A stretch of DNA of 32,709 bases, taken from Thermoanaerobaculaceae bacterium. GTDB lineage: Bacteria; Acidobacteriota; Thermoanaerobaculia; Thermoanaerobaculales; Thermoanaerobaculaceae. The notes beneath the pieces are model-generated. The model saw only the letters and a program-made list of their open reading frames with translations, was not told the origin of the DNA and did not search any database. The stretch spans positions 1-32,709 of the forward strand of contig JALOLB010000012.1 in NCBI GenBank assembly GCA_025456225.1, given 5' to 3'. Both the position numbers and the translations under genes were made by a program. Positions 15,742 through 24,316 of this stretch are shown here, in pieces (the first letter of the stretch is position 1; each line of letters opens with the position of its first letter).

Positions 15742-16983
15742 ATGGCACGAAGGAAAGTGATCTTCGAGGACACGCTGGCGCTGGTCCTGGCCGGCGGCCA
15801 GGGCGAGCGTCTGTTCCCGCTCACCCGGGATCGCAGCAAGCCGGCCGTGCCGTTCGGCGGCATGTACCGGATCATCGACTTCACGCTCTCCAACTGCCTC
15901 AACTCGGGGCTCCGCAAGATCTTCGTGCTCACGCAGTACAAGTCCGGCAGCCTCGAGCGCCACGTGCAGCTCGGCTGGGACCCCATCTTCTCGGTGGAGC
16001 TGGGGGAGTGGATCTACACCGTGCCGCCCCAGCTCCGGGTGGGTCAGCGCTGGTACGAGGGCACGGCCGACGCGGTGTACCACAACATCTACCTGCTGGA
16101 GCAGGTGCAGCCGGCCCGCGTCATGATCCTCTCCGGGGATCACGTCTACAAGATGAACTATCAGAACCTGCTCGACTTTCACGATCAGAACACCGCGCTT
16201 GCGACGGTCGGGGTGGTCGAGGTGCCGATCGCGAAGGCGTCCGCCTTCGGTGTCATCCAGGTGGACGAGGCGTGGCGCATCGTCGGCTTCCAGGAGAAGC
16301 CGGAGAACCCCACTCCGGTTCCCGGCAAGCCCGACGTGGCCCTCGTCAACATGGGTGTCTACGCCTTCGAGACCGACACGCTCATCGACGTGCTCAGCAC
16401 CGACGCATCACGCCCCACGCGCCACGACTTCGGCCACGACATCCTGCCGTCCATGGTGGCATCGGGACGGCTCTACGCCTTCCCCTTCGTCGACGAGAAT
16501 CACAAGAACGTCCTCTACTGGCGGGATATCGGCACCCTCGACTCCTACTACGAGGCGAGCATGGATCTGGTCTCCGTCGACCCCACCTTCAACCTCTACG
16601 CCAGCGACTGGCCACTGCGGACGCTCCCGCGCCAGTTGCCGCCGGCCAAGACGGTGTTCGCCCAGGACCAGCCCGGTGGGCGGACCGGGACGATCCTGAA
16701 CTCGGCTGTCTGCGGGGGCGTCATCGTGTCGGGCGGTCGGGTCGAGCGCTCGATCCTGGGACCCGAGGTGCGCGTCAACAGCTTCGCCCGGGTGACCGAC
16801 TGCGTGCTCATGGACGGCGTCCGGGTGGGCCGCCACGCCCGCATCACCCGGGCCATTGTCGACAAGGGCGTCGAGATCCCCCCGGGCTTCGTGATCGGCG
16901 AGAACTCGGACGACGATCGCGCCCGCTTCACGGTCAGCGAGAAGGGTGTCGTCGTCGTCCCGAAGGGGTGGAGAAGCACATAG
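15742..16983 (+). CDS. glgC: Glucose-1-phosphate adenylyltransferase (ADP-glucose pyrophosphorylase)
   Basis: A 413-residue enzyme that makes ADP-glucose from ATP and glucose-1-phosphate, the committed step of bacterial glycogen synthesis. The nucleotidyltransferase signature LAGGQGERLFPLTRDRSKP (residues about 13-31) carries the Gly-rich loop and catalytic region. YRIIDFTLSNCLNSG, YEGTADAVYHN, LSGDHVYKM and the sugar-site GFQEKPENP with VNMGVYAF all follow in family order. Residues from about 300 form the left-handed beta-helix (CGGVIVSGGRVERSILGP...VLMDGVRVG) that binds allosteric effectors. The length is normal. The ATG 15742 follows the strong site GGAGGGGACGTC. No other glg gene is in view. 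The gene ends just before the large repeat region, locus C. Confidence 0.95.
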   Translation: MARRKVIFEDTLALVLAGGQGERLFPLTRDRSKPAVPFGGMYRIIDFTLSNCLNSGLRKIFVLTQYKSGSLERHVQLGWDPIFSVELGEWIYTVPPQLRVGQRWYEGTADAVYHNIYLLEQVQPARVMILSGDHVYKMNYQNLLDFHDQNTALATVGVVEVPIAKASAFGVIQVDEAWRIVGFQEKPENPTPVPGKPDVALVNMGVYAFETDTLIDVLSTDASRPTRHDFGHDILPSMVASGRLYAFPFVDENHKNVLYWRDIGTLDSYYEASMDLVSVDPTFNLYASDWPLRTLPRQLPPAKTVFAQDQPGGRTGTILNSAVCGGVIVSGGRVERSILGPEVRVNSFARVTDCVLMDGVRVGRHARITRAIVDKGVEIPPGFVIGENSDDDRARFTVSEKGVVVVPKGWRST

Positions 16984-16990
16984 GAGAAGA

Positions 16991-17094
16991 CAGGCCTCAG
17001 GCCTCACGAGAATGACCTCAGGCCTCGGGCCTCGGGCCTCAGGCCTCAGAGAAAAAAGGCCTCAGGCCTCGGGCCTCAGGCCTCAGGCCTCAGG
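16991..17094 (+). repeat. Heptamer array GGCCTCR (locus C, left part)
   Basis: Three blocks of 7-bp units occur: two GGCCTCA (16993-17006); CCTCA then GGCCTCG, GGCCTCG, GGCCTCA, GGCCTCA (17016-17048); and GGCCTCA, GGCCTCG, then three GGCCTCA (17058-17092). Blocks are separated by CGAGAATGA and GAGAAAAAA. Variation within units is almost only A/G at position 7. It follows the glgC stop by 7 bp. Confidence 0.92.
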
Positions 17095-17108
17095 TACTAC
17101 AAGAGGAC

Positions 17109-17256
17109 GACCGGGTGGGAGGGGGAACTGAGGCCCGAGGCCTGGGCGGGTGGGAGGGGGAGCTGAGGCCCGAGGCCTGGGCGGGTGGGTGGGGGGCTGA
17201 GGTCTGAGGCCTGGGCGGTGGGAGGGGGAGCTGAGGTCTGGGTGGGTGGGAGGGGG
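17109..17256 (+). repeat. 34-35 bp G-rich minisatellite (locus C, right part)
   Basis: Units begin CTGAGG at 17128, 17163, 17197 and 17231 (periods 35, 34, 34), preceded by a partial G-rich half unit. Each has inverted heptamers (GAGGCCCGAGGCCT type) followed by a tract such as GGGCGGGTGGGAGGGGG, which fits the G3N1G3N1G3N1G3 quadruplex pattern. The units are the inverse of the array at 16991-17094. The last tract ends directly at the kinase stop codon (17257). Confidence 0.92.
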
Positions 17257-20200
17257 CTACTGAGCTGCTCCTCCGAACCGGCAGGGGAGCACGACCGTGA
17301 AGGTGCTGCCGAGACCCGGCGTGCTCTCGACGCGGACCACCCCGCCGTGCATCTCGACGAACCGCTTGACGAGGGCCAGGCCCAGGCCCGTGCCGCCGTA
17401 GCGCCGCGACGTGCTGTCGTCGGCCTGCACGAACTCCTCGAAGATGCGGCGGAGGTGCTGGGGGTCGATGCCGATGCCACGGTCGGCGATCGAGATGGCC
17501 ACTGCCTCTCCGGCCACCGGCGAGCGATCGGCCGGCAGGTGTTGGAGCTCCATCCGCACCACCGCCCCGTCCGGCGAGAACTTCACGGCGTTGGAGAGCA
17601 GGTTGAACAGCACCTGCTTGACCCGCACCGGGTCAGCCTCGATGGTGGGCAGCTCGCTCCCGGCGAGGAGCTCGACGACGATGTGACGCTCCGCCGCCAC
17701 GCCCTTCATTGCCGTCACCACGCCCTCGGCGAGAGCGCGGGCGGCCAGGGGCTCTGGGATGAGCTGCATGCGGCCGGCCTCGATCTTGGAGAGGTCGAGG
17801 ATGTCGTTGATGAGACCCAGCAGGTGCGTGCCGGCGGCGGAGATGTTCTGGAGGAAGCGCTGGTACTTGGCATGCAGACCCGAGCCGACGCGCTCGCTCA
17901 GGATGTCCGAGAACCCGATGATGGAGTTCAGCGGCGTGCGCAGCTCGTGGCTCATGCGGGCCAGGAAGGCGCTCTTGGCCGCACTGGCCTGCTGCGCCTC
18001 GACGGTGCGCTGACTCAGCTCCTCAACCAGGCGGGCCTTGGCGATGGCCGAAATGGCATGCTGCCGGAAACGCTCGAGTCGCCGCAGATCGGCGCCGGTG
18101 AACGCCTCCCGGTCCGTGAAGTTGTCGAAGACCAGGAACCCCTCGAGCTTGCCCTCCAGGGTCACCGTCATGCTCAGCATGGACTGGGGAAGGGGCAGCC
18201 CAGGCACCTGCTCGCTGCCAGGGAGGTCCGCGAGGTCGCGCACGATGAAGACACCCTCGCGGACCTGCTCGGCCCGTTCCGAGTAGCGGGCCAGGGCCTG
18301 CTGCTCCGTCAGGGCGAGGTCGTCGAAGATCCCCGGCGCCCAGCCAGAGACCGCTGCCACCTTGTAGCGGCCGGTCACAGTGTCGTGCACCGTGAAGAGG
18401 GCCTTGTCCGCCTGGGGAAAGAGCTTCAGGCCATGGTCGAGGAGCGCCTGGAGGACGGCGCGGAGTGTCACCTCCTGGTTGATCGCCTCGACGATCCGGT
18501 CAAGGGTCTCCAGCTCCGCGGCCTGGGAGCGGATCTCGGCGGTGCGCGTCACGACCTCCCGCTCGAGCTCCACCGCCCGCTCCACCAGGCGTCTGGAGTG
18601 TATGTGGTTGTAGACCACCAGGCTCAGCACGAAGATCGTCGCATACGCCACCACCGCCACCCAGGAGAGCCACCACGCCGGTCGCACCCGGAACGTGAAG
18701 CGCGCGGATCGCCCCGCCCACAGCTCATGGCCGCTGCCTGCCGTCACCTCGAAGGTGAAGGTCCGGGGCACGAGGAACGCCGGCAGGTTGGTGTAGCGGA
18801 TGCGCGCATCGGCGGTGGGCTCCGACCAGCCCCGGTCATAGGCGTGCAGCCACGTCCGGAACCGGACCGTCTGCTCGTTGGTGAACGTGAGCGCCGCGTA
18901 CTCGAGCACCAGCTCGTTGTTGCCCGACCAGTCCTGGCGAAAAGCAGCGTGGCGGATCGCCACCAGGGGAGGCTGGGACTGCCGCACGTCCAGCCAGGGG
19001 CGATAGAGCGCGAGGCCCTTTGGGGTGGCAATGTAGGCCGTATCGTCCGGGCCGACGCTGATGGTGGAAAAGGCCCACCCCTCGTTGTCCGCCAGTCCGT
19101 CGGACTTGCTGACCGTGCGCACGACCCGGGCGTCGGCGGGGTCGAGCTCGGCAGCGCCGGCGTTCTGGCTCACCCAGAGATGGTCGGTCACCGGCGACAC
19201 GGCGAGACCCCGCACGTTGTCGCCTCCGAGGCCATTCCGACGATCGAGCTGCGCGGTGACACGAATCGGCAGCCCCGAAAGCGCCGCCAGCCCGACCGTC
19301 GTGCCAGCCCACAACCGTCCACCCGTCCACAGCACCGTGTTGACACCATTGGTCGGCGCCCCTGCCGACACATTCCAGGCCGGAACGAAGAACGGCTCGG
19401 TCACCTCGATCCCGCCCCCTGGCAGCTCGGTGCCACGGAGCCGCAGCAGCTCCGGTGCCACGAGCGGGCGCACGCTCCTGTGGACCCCGGCGTCCAGGGT
19501 GCTGACCCAGAGGAAGCCCCAGGAGTCCATGGCGAGGCCGGTGGCGGCGCTGATCGGCAGGCCGGCACGCTCGCGGAAGAAGCGCCACTCACCTCCCAGG
19601 AGCGCCATCACACCTGGCGTCCCGGCCACCCACTGGCTCGGCACCGTGCCTCCATCCCCCGCGGGGAGATCGAAGGCATTGCAGTGGTAGAGGACTCCCC
19701 AGGGAAACGACCGCACCTCGCCGGGCCGGCCGATCACCTGGACCCGGCTCGTCGTCGCCCCCGCCACCAGGGGCGGGAGCGGTGCCCCAAAGGACAGCAC
19801 CGACAGCCCCCGCGGCGTGCCCGCCCAGATCCGATCCTGCTGGTCCCGCCTGAGGGTGTAGACAGACCTCGAGATGAGGCCGTGCCGGACGTCAAGCACC
19901 CCGCAGCCACCGTCGCCGGCCAGGGCGAACAGCCCTCCTCCCGTACCGATCCACAGGCGCACCGGGTCGTCGGGGGTCGAGCCGGGCAGGGAGCAGAAGA
20001 CCCCGGGCTCCGGAAGCCCGCCCAACTGGGGGGCACAGGCGCGGCCCGTGACCAGGCCAAAGGCCCGGAAGTTGGGCCGGAGCCTCGACACACCGCCGTT
20101 CTGGGCAAACCACAGATTGCCCTCCCGATCGCGCAACAGGCTCCAGATGGTGTTGGACAGCAGGCCGTGCCGGCGGGTGAGGTGGAGCTGCCGTCCCGGG

Positions 20201-21096
20201 TCGCCGACCGGACCGCGCACGAGCCCGTCACCCAGGCTGCCCGCCCATACCTCCCCATCCGGCGTCTCGAGGATCGTCACCACCCACTCCTCGAGCAGCC
20301 GGCTCACCACCTCCACTCCGCGACCGTCATCCCGCAGCCGCCAGAGCGCTCCGGTCGTCGAGCCGCCCCAGAGCGTCCCACCCGGTCCCTCGTGGAGGGC
20401 GGTGATGCCGTCACCGGTCCGGGCAACCTCCTCCAGCTCGCCGCTCCCCGGTCGCACGACGAGGAGTCGTCCGGCGGTCGTACCCAGCCACACGGAGCCA
20501 TCGCGGCGCCGCACGAGCGCTCCCACATCTTCACCTGGGTCGCTGGGGACTGACTCGAACCGCAGCTCGTCCACCTCCAGATGGTCCTGCGTGTCGAGGC
20601 GATACCGGTGGACCCGCCGGCCCTGGGTGGCCACCCACACGCTCCCCTCGGGGTCCGCGACCAGTAGGCCCCGGTGCACCCTGGCACGCACCAGCGGTCG
20701 TCCCTGCACCTCGACGCCAAACCGCAGGCGCTCCCCGACCGCCAGCTCGTCCAGGTGCTGCCGGCTAACCGCCAGCCCGCTCTCCGTACCGACCCAGACA
20801 TGGCCTTGAGCGTCCAGGACGATCTCCCGCGCCGTCACGGAGGGCAGGCCGTCCTCGAGACCGTAGACCTCGAGCCGACGGCCGTCGTAGCGCGCCACAC
20901 CTGAGGAGAAGAAGGCCAGCCAGATGAACCCCTGGGCGTCCTGCACCACCTTCTGGACGCTGGCCGAGGGCAGTGGCGTCAGCTCGTGCTCGGTCGTGAT
21001 GTGGACGAGAGGGAGCTCCTCGTAGCTCTCCGTGCCCGCCACCGCGGTGGTGGCCAGCACGACGACGAGAAGCCCTCCCAGCACCCGCATGGCCAT
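17257..21096 (-). CDS. Propeller-type sensor histidine kinase with GAF domain
   Basis: A 1279-residue membrane sensor kinase. A signal-like N-terminus (MRVLGGLLVVVLATTAVAG) leads into about 650 residues of two-component regulator propeller repeats (for example SVQKVVQDAQGFIWLAFFSSGVARYDG and GHVWVGTESGLAV), predicted periplasmic beta-propellers. A Y_Y_Y-like Ig domain (about 690-770) and a TM helix (about 780-805) follow, then a GAF domain (about 845-1010). HisKA has the phospho-acceptor in FLARMSHELRTPLNSI (H1050), and HATPase_c has NLLSNAVKFSP, DRGIGID and GGTGLGLAL. There is no receiver or DNA-binding domain and no response regulator nearby, so the partner is unknown. Start chosen at ATG 21096 because TACAAT lies 5 nt upstream; ATG 21090 and TTG 21102 are alternatives. 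Ligand unknown. Confidence 0.9.
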   Translation of the reverse strand: MAMRVLGGLLVVVLATTAVAGTESYEELPLVHITTEHELTPLPSASVQKVVQDAQGFIWLAFFSSGVARYDGRRLEVYGLEDGLPSVTAREIVLDAQGHVWVGTESGLAVSRQHLDELAVGERLRFGVEVQGRPLVRARVHRGLLVADPEGSVWVATQGRRVHRYRLDTQDHLEVDELRFESVPSDPGEDVGALVRRRDGSVWLGTTAGRLLVVRPGSGELEEVARTGDGITALHEGPGGTLWGGSTTGALWRLRDDGRGVEVVSRLLEEWVVTILETPDGEVWAGSLGDGLVRGPVGDPGRQLHLTRRHGLLSNTIWSLLRDREGNLWFAQNGGVSRLRPNFRAFGLVTGRACAPQLGGLPEPGVFCSLPGSTPDDPVRLWIGTGGGLFALAGDGGCGVLDVRHGLISRSVYTLRRDQQDRIWAGTPRGLSVLSFGAPLPPLVAGATTSRVQVIGRPGEVRSFPWGVLYHCNAFDLPAGDGGTVPSQWVAGTPGVMALLGGEWRFFRERAGLPISAATGLAMDSWGFLWVSTLDAGVHRSVRPLVAPELLRLRGTELPGGGIEVTEPFFVPAWNVSAGAPTNGVNTVLWTGGRLWAGTTVGLAALSGLPIRVTAQLDRRNGLGGDNVRGLAVSPVTDHLWVSQNAGAAELDPADARVVRTVSKSDGLADNEGWAFSTISVGPDDTAYIATPKGLALYRPWLDVRQSQPPLVAIRHAAFRQDWSGNNELVLEYAALTFTNEQTVRFRTWLHAYDRGWSEPTADARIRYTNLPAFLVPRTFTFEVTAGSGHELWAGRSARFTFRVRPAWWLSWVAVVAYATIFVLSLVVYNHIHSRRLVERAVELEREVVTRTAEIRSQAAELETLDRIVEAINQEVTLRAVLQALLDHGLKLFPQADKALFTVHDTVTGRYKVAAVSGWAPGIFDDLALTEQQALARYSERAEQVREGVFIVRDLADLPGSEQVPGLPLPQSMLSMTVTLEGKLEGFLVFDNFTDREAFTGADLRRLERFRQHAISAIAKARLVEELSQRTVEAQQASAAKSAFLARMSHELRTPLNSIIGFSDILSERVGSGLHAKYQRFLQNISAAGTHLLGLINDILDLSKIEAGRMQLIPEPLAARALAEGVVTAMKGVAAERHIVVELLAGSELPTIEADPVRVKQVLFNLLSNAVKFSPDGAVVRMELQHLPADRSPVAGEAVAISIADRGIGIDPQHLRRIFEEFVQADDSTSRRYGGTGLGLALVKRFVEMHGGVVRVESTPGLGSTFTVVLPCRFGGAAQ

Positions 21097-21101
21097 CGAC
21101 A

Positions 21102-21107
21102 ATTGTA
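21102..21107 (-). promoter_or_regulatory. -10 element for a leaderless kinase transcript
   Basis: The minus strand reads TACAAT, then 5 nt, then the kinase ATG. It lies between the uppP stop (21112) and the kinase, so the kinase may have its own promoter in addition to read-through from uppP. Confidence 0.4.
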
Positions 21108-21111
21108 CGTC

Positions 21112-21933
21112 TCAGCTCCAGAGAACCACGGCGAGAACCGCTGCAAGCAGGAAACGGTAGATCGCGAAGGGGGTGAGGGACAGACGCTGCACGAGGCGCA
21201 GGAACGCCACCACCGCCAGCCACGCCACCACGAACGACACGACGAATCCCACCGCAAGCGTCAGGGCGAAGCGGGGATCGAGGAGGTGCAGTGAGCGCAC
21301 GAGGTCGTACCCCGTGGCAGCGACCATCACCGGCACTGCCACCACGAACGAGAGCTCCGTGGCGGCACGCCGGTCGAGCCCGACCAGGAGCCCTCCCGAG
21401 ATCGTTGCCCCCGAGCGCGAGAAGCCGGGCCACAGGGCGAGGCACTGCACGAAGCCGACCAGCAGCGCCTGGCGGAGTGAGATCGCATCCATGCTTCGGG
21501 TCCCCGGTGTGCGACGGCCCGCCACGCGCTCTGCGAGGATCATCAGCACACCACCGGCCACCAGTCCCACCACCACCGGGCGAGAGCTGAACAGGTGCGC
21601 CTTGATGCTTGAGTGGAGCAGCGCCCCGAAGAGGAAGGCCGGTGCACACGCCACCGCCAGGTGCGCCCAGGTGAGGCCAGCCTCGCCCGAGCGGGGCCAC
21701 AACGCGCGCCCGCGCAACCCTTCCACGGCCAGACTCCAGAACCGCTTGCGGTACAACCACACCACGGCCAGGATGGCGCCGAGCTGGATGAAGATCTCGA
21801 ACGTCTCGGCGCGCTCGCCGGTGAAGTGGAGCCACTCCCCGACAAGGATCAGGTGACCCGTCGAGGACACCGGCAGATACTCGGTCAACCCCTCGACGAG
21901 GCCCAGGATGACGGCAAGCCAGAGCTCGTGCAT
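21112..21933 (-). CDS. uppP: Undecaprenyl-diphosphatase
   Basis: A 273-residue polytopic membrane phosphatase (BacA/UppP). It dephosphorylates undecaprenyl pyrophosphate to regenerate the lipid carrier for peptidoglycan and other polymers, and is associated with bacitracin resistance. The first signature EGLTEYLPVSSTGHL is at residues about 14-28, with the catalytic Glu/Ser/His cluster. The second, WPGFSRSGATISGG, is near residue 170 and contains the catalytic Arg. The length is standard. The ATG is preceded on its own strand by TAAGAT with 6 nt between, suggesting a leaderless message. It lies 15 bp upstream of the kinase gene in the same direction and diverges from the cbb3 operon. Confidence 0.95.
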   Translation of the reverse strand: MHELWLAVILGLVEGLTEYLPVSSTGHLILVGEWLHFTGERAETFEIFIQLGAILAVVWLYRKRFWSLAVEGLRGRALWPRSGEAGLTWAHLAVACAPAFLFGALLHSSIKAHLFSSRPVVVGLVAGGVLMILAERVAGRRTPGTRSMDAISLRQALLVGFVQCLALWPGFSRSGATISGGLLVGLDRRAATELSFVVAVPVMVAATGYDLVRSLHLLDPRFALTLAVGFVVSFVVAWLAVVAFLRLVQRLSLTPFAIYRFLLAAVLAVVLWS

Positions 21934-21939
21934 CGCGGC

Positions 21940-21945
21940 ATCTTA
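21940..21945 (-). promoter_or_regulatory. -10 element for a leaderless uppP transcript
   Basis: The minus strand reads TAAGAT (4 of 6), exactly 6 nt before the uppP ATG. The -35 position is poor. Confidence 0.35.
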
Positions 21946-21950
21946 CGGCA

Positions 21951-21980
21951 TGGACATCCAGGCGGTGCCTCGACAATAAT
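21951..21980 (+). promoter_or_regulatory. Promoter candidate of the cbb3 oxidase operon
   Basis: TGGACA (21951-21956, 5 of 6), an 18-bp spacer, then AATAAT (21975-21980, 5 of 6). This is the best sigma-70-like pair in the window. The start would be near 21987, giving a leader of about 73 nt before ccoS. I see no FNR-type TTGAT-N4-ATCAA site here. Confidence 0.55.
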
Positions 21981-22059
21981 GGGCCGTCCCGGCTCTCAGT
22001 CGCGCCACCTGACCCAGGTGGACCTTGAACCCGCGACGGCGCCGGTGGGGGGAGGTGCG

Positions 22060-22257
22060 ATGTCGCCGGTCTACTGGCTGGTGTGGGGGGTCGTGGTGGC
22101 GTTTGCCCTCTCCGCGGTGAGCGGCCTCGTGTGGGCAATCCAGCACGGGCAGATGGAGCGCTTCGCCGCCGGCGCGCGGAGCATCTTCGACGCGGAGGAG
22201 CCCGTCGGGACGGTGACCGACGGCTTCCCGCGCCGCGAGGGGAGGAGCGGGCCATGA
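22060..22257 (+). CDS. ccoS: cbb3-type cytochrome oxidase assembly protein CcoS
   Basis: A 65-residue protein with one N-terminal membrane helix (VYWLVWGVVVAFALSAVSGLVW) followed by AIQHGQMERFAAGARSIFD. This matches the CcoS pattern W-A-x4-GQ-(F/M)-x2-L-x3-A-x2-I-(L/F)-x-D. CcoS is needed for cofactor maturation of cbb3 oxidase. Here it leads the operon, whereas in many Proteobacteria it follows ccoI. The ATG 22060 is preceded by GGGGGGAGGTGCG. Its stop TGA overlaps the ccoN ATG as ATGA, so translation is probably coupled. The assignment of so small a protein depends on both motif and position, which agree. Confidence 0.82.
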   Translation: MSPVYWLVWGVVVAFALSAVSGLVWAIQHGQMERFAAGARSIFDAEEPVGTVTDGFPRREGRSGP

Positions 22258-23714
22258 GCACGACCTCAATGGTGGTGGAGCAATCGGAGGCCGCGCAGCC
22301 GGAGCTGGTGGCCCGTGCCGAGATCGACCGGTCCTGTCGGGTGCCGGTCCTCCTCTTCGCCGGATCGGCCGTGTTCTGGCTCGTGGCCGGCAGCCTCATG
22401 GCCCTGGTGGCCGCGATCAAGATGCACACGCCCGGGTTTCTGACGGAGTGGGAGTTCCTGACATTCGGCAGGGTGCGCCCGGTCCACCTCAACATGACCA
22501 TCTTCGGCTGGGCCTCGATGGCCGGCATCGCCACGTTGCTCTGGCTGCAGGCACGCCTCGCACGTGCCTGTCTGCCCTTTGGCAACCTGCTGATCGCCGG
22601 CGGGGTGGTGTGGAACGTCGCCCTGACGGCCGGCCTCGTCGAGATCAGCATCGGACACGGGACCTCCGTCGAGTGGATCGAGATCCCGCTCTTCTGGGCG
22701 CTCGTGTTCGCCGCCGTCTTCGCGGTGGTGATGGCGGCATCGCTGACCATGTTCGGGCGCCGCAAGGTGGCGCACGTCTACGTCTCCCAGTGGTACCTCT
22801 TCGGAGCCGTGCTCTGGTTCCCCTTCCTGTACCTCACGGCCAACCTGCTCATCCACGGCGGCTTCACGGCCGGAACCACCGCCGCCGCCACCAACTGGTG
22901 GTTCGCCCACAACGTCCTCGGCCTCTGGTTGACACCGATCGGCCTCGCGACGATCTACTACCTCATCCCGAAGGTGATCGGCGCACCCATCCACTCCTAT
23001 CACCTGTCGCTCCTGGGGTTCTGGTCACTCGCCCTGTTCTACAACTGGGCCGGCACCCACCACCTGATCGGCGGGCCCCTCCCGGCCTGGCTCGTCACGG
23101 TCGGGATCGTCGGCTCGGTGATGATGTTCGTACCCGTGGTGACGGTGGGCATCAACCACCACATGACCATGGTCGGGCACTTCCGGCGGCTGAAGGACAG
23201 CCCGACCCTGCGCTTCGTCGTCTTCGGCGGCATGAGCTACACCGTCGTGAGCGTCCAGGGATCCCTCACCTCCCTGCGCAGCATCAACGAGGTCAACCAC
23301 TTCACCCACTACACCATCGCCCACGCCCACCTCGGCGTGTACGCCTTCTTCTCGATGGTGATGTTTGGGGCGCTCTACTACATGCTGCCCCGGCTGACCG
23401 GCAGGGAGTGGGGCTCGGCGCGCCTCATCAAGCTCCACTTCTGGGCAGCGGCGCTGGGGATTGCCCTCTACTGGGGCCCCCTCACGATCGGTGGCTGGGT
23501 CCAGGGCCTGCAGATGAACAATCCCGACCTGCCTTTCCTGCAGGTCGTCGCCGGGACCATTCCCTATCTGTGGGGCCGCACCGCCGCCGGGGTGCTCATG
23601 ACCGTCGGTCACTGTGTCTTCGGCTTGCTGCTCCTCCAGATGCTGCGCGGGGGCGGACACGCGCAGAATCCGGCCAGATCTCAAGCTGCGACCGGGGGGG
23701 AGGTGAAGGCATGA
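22254..23714 (+). CDS. ccoN: cbb3-type cytochrome c oxidase subunit I
   Basis: A 486-residue, 12-TM haem-copper oxidase catalytic subunit that reduces O2 at a high-spin haem b3-CuB site. Family histidines are visible: VHLNMTIFGW (low-spin haem b), NWWFAHNVLGLWLTP (CuB region), GTHHLIGGPLP (two CuB His), and HFTHYTIAHAHLGVYAF (haem b3 and b ligands). YYLIPKVIGAPIHSYHLSLLGFW follows the CuB helix as in CcoN proteins and includes the region of the cross-linked Tyr. The length is close to the usual 470-480. The ATG at 22254 overlaps the ccoS stop, and the stop TGA overlaps the ccoO ATG. It acts in the inner membrane as a high-affinity terminal oxidase. Confidence 0.95.
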   Translation: MSTTSMVVEQSEAAQPELVARAEIDRSCRVPVLLFAGSAVFWLVAGSLMALVAAIKMHTPGFLTEWEFLTFGRVRPVHLNMTIFGWASMAGIATLLWLQARLARACLPFGNLLIAGGVVWNVALTAGLVEISIGHGTSVEWIEIPLFWALVFAAVFAVVMAASLTMFGRRKVAHVYVSQWYLFGAVLWFPFLYLTANLLIHGGFTAGTTAAATNWWFAHNVLGLWLTPIGLATIYYLIPKVIGAPIHSYHLSLLGFWSLALFYNWAGTHHLIGGPLPAWLVTVGIVGSVMMFVPVVTVGINHHMTMVGHFRRLKDSPTLRFVVFGGMSYTVVSVQGSLTSLRSINEVNHFTHYTIAHAHLGVYAFFSMVMFGALYYMLPRLTGREWGSARLIKLHFWAAALGIALYWGPLTIGGWVQGLQMNNPDLPFLQVVAGTIPYLWGRTAAGVLMTVGHCVFGLLLLQMLRGGGHAQNPARSQAATGGEVKA

Positions 23715-24316
23715 ACCGCGCCGTGTGGCTCTACCTGGGCGTGCTGATCACCGTCATCGCGTCGTTCGTGGGCCTGGTCCAGATCCCCGATCGCCAGCTT
23801 CGCGGTCTCCAGCCGGTCAAGGACGACCTGGGGGTCGAGCGCCCCCTGCGTCCCGACGGCGGCGTACTGGCGGGGCGGGCCGAGTACATCGGCCTCGGGT
23901 GCCTGTACTGCCACAGCCAGCAGGTGCGGCCGGAGGGATTCGGCGCCGACCTGGCGCGCGGCTGGGGCGTGCGGCGCACCGTGGCCCGCGACTACATCTG
24001 GGACGTCCCACCGGTCATGGGAACGATGCGCACCGGCCCCGACCTCGCCAACATCGGCGCCCGCCAACCGAGCAACGCCTGGCACCTCCTGCACCTCTAC
24101 CGGCCCCGGCTCACGTCACCCGGCTCCACGATGCCGGAGCACCCGTTCCTCTTCGCGTGGCAGCGCGTCGAGCTGCAGCGCCCGACCGACGCCCTCTCCT
24201 TCCCCGAGGGCGAGCCCCGCCCCGGTTGGGTCGTGGTCCCCACCCAGCGCGCCAGGGATCTCGTCGCCTACCTCGGGAGCCTCGACCACTCCTACGCCGT
24301 GCCGGAGGTGCGATGA
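23711..24316 (+). CDS. ccoO: cbb3-type oxidase monohaem cytochrome c subunit
   Basis: A 201-residue membrane-anchored cytochrome c. One N-terminal TM helix (AVWLYLGVLITVIASFVGLVQI) precedes AEYIGLGCLYCHSQQVRPEGFGAD, the single CXXCH haem c site of CcoO. DYIWDVPPVMGTMRTGPDLANIG follows, and SPGSTMPEHPFLF carries the distal Met ligand. CcoO passes electrons from CcoP to CcoN. The length matches the family. The start overlaps the ccoN stop as ATGA, and its stop overlaps the ccoP start the same way, so the three subunits are translationally coupled. Confidence 0.94.
   Translation: MNRAVWLYLGVLITVIASFVGLVQIPDRQLRGLQPVKDDLGVERPLRPDGGVLAGRAEYIGLGCLYCHSQQVRPEGFGADLARGWGVRRTVARDYIWDVPPVMGTMRTGPDLANIGARQPSNAWHLLHLYRPRLTSPGSTMPEHPFLFAWQRVELQRPTDALSFPEGEPRPGWVVVPTQRARDLVAYLGSLDHSYAVPEVR

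Noticed and set aside
17109-17256. Possible CRISPR array (34-35 bp repeats)
   Set aside because: Units are directly tandem without unique spacers, and no cas genes are present.
17185-20553. A 1122-codon plus-strand open frame antisense to the sensor kinase
   Set aside because: It is Arg/His/Pro-rich with no domain, whereas the minus-strand frame gives a complete propeller-GAF-HisKA-HATPase protein. Long antisense frames are usual at this G+C.
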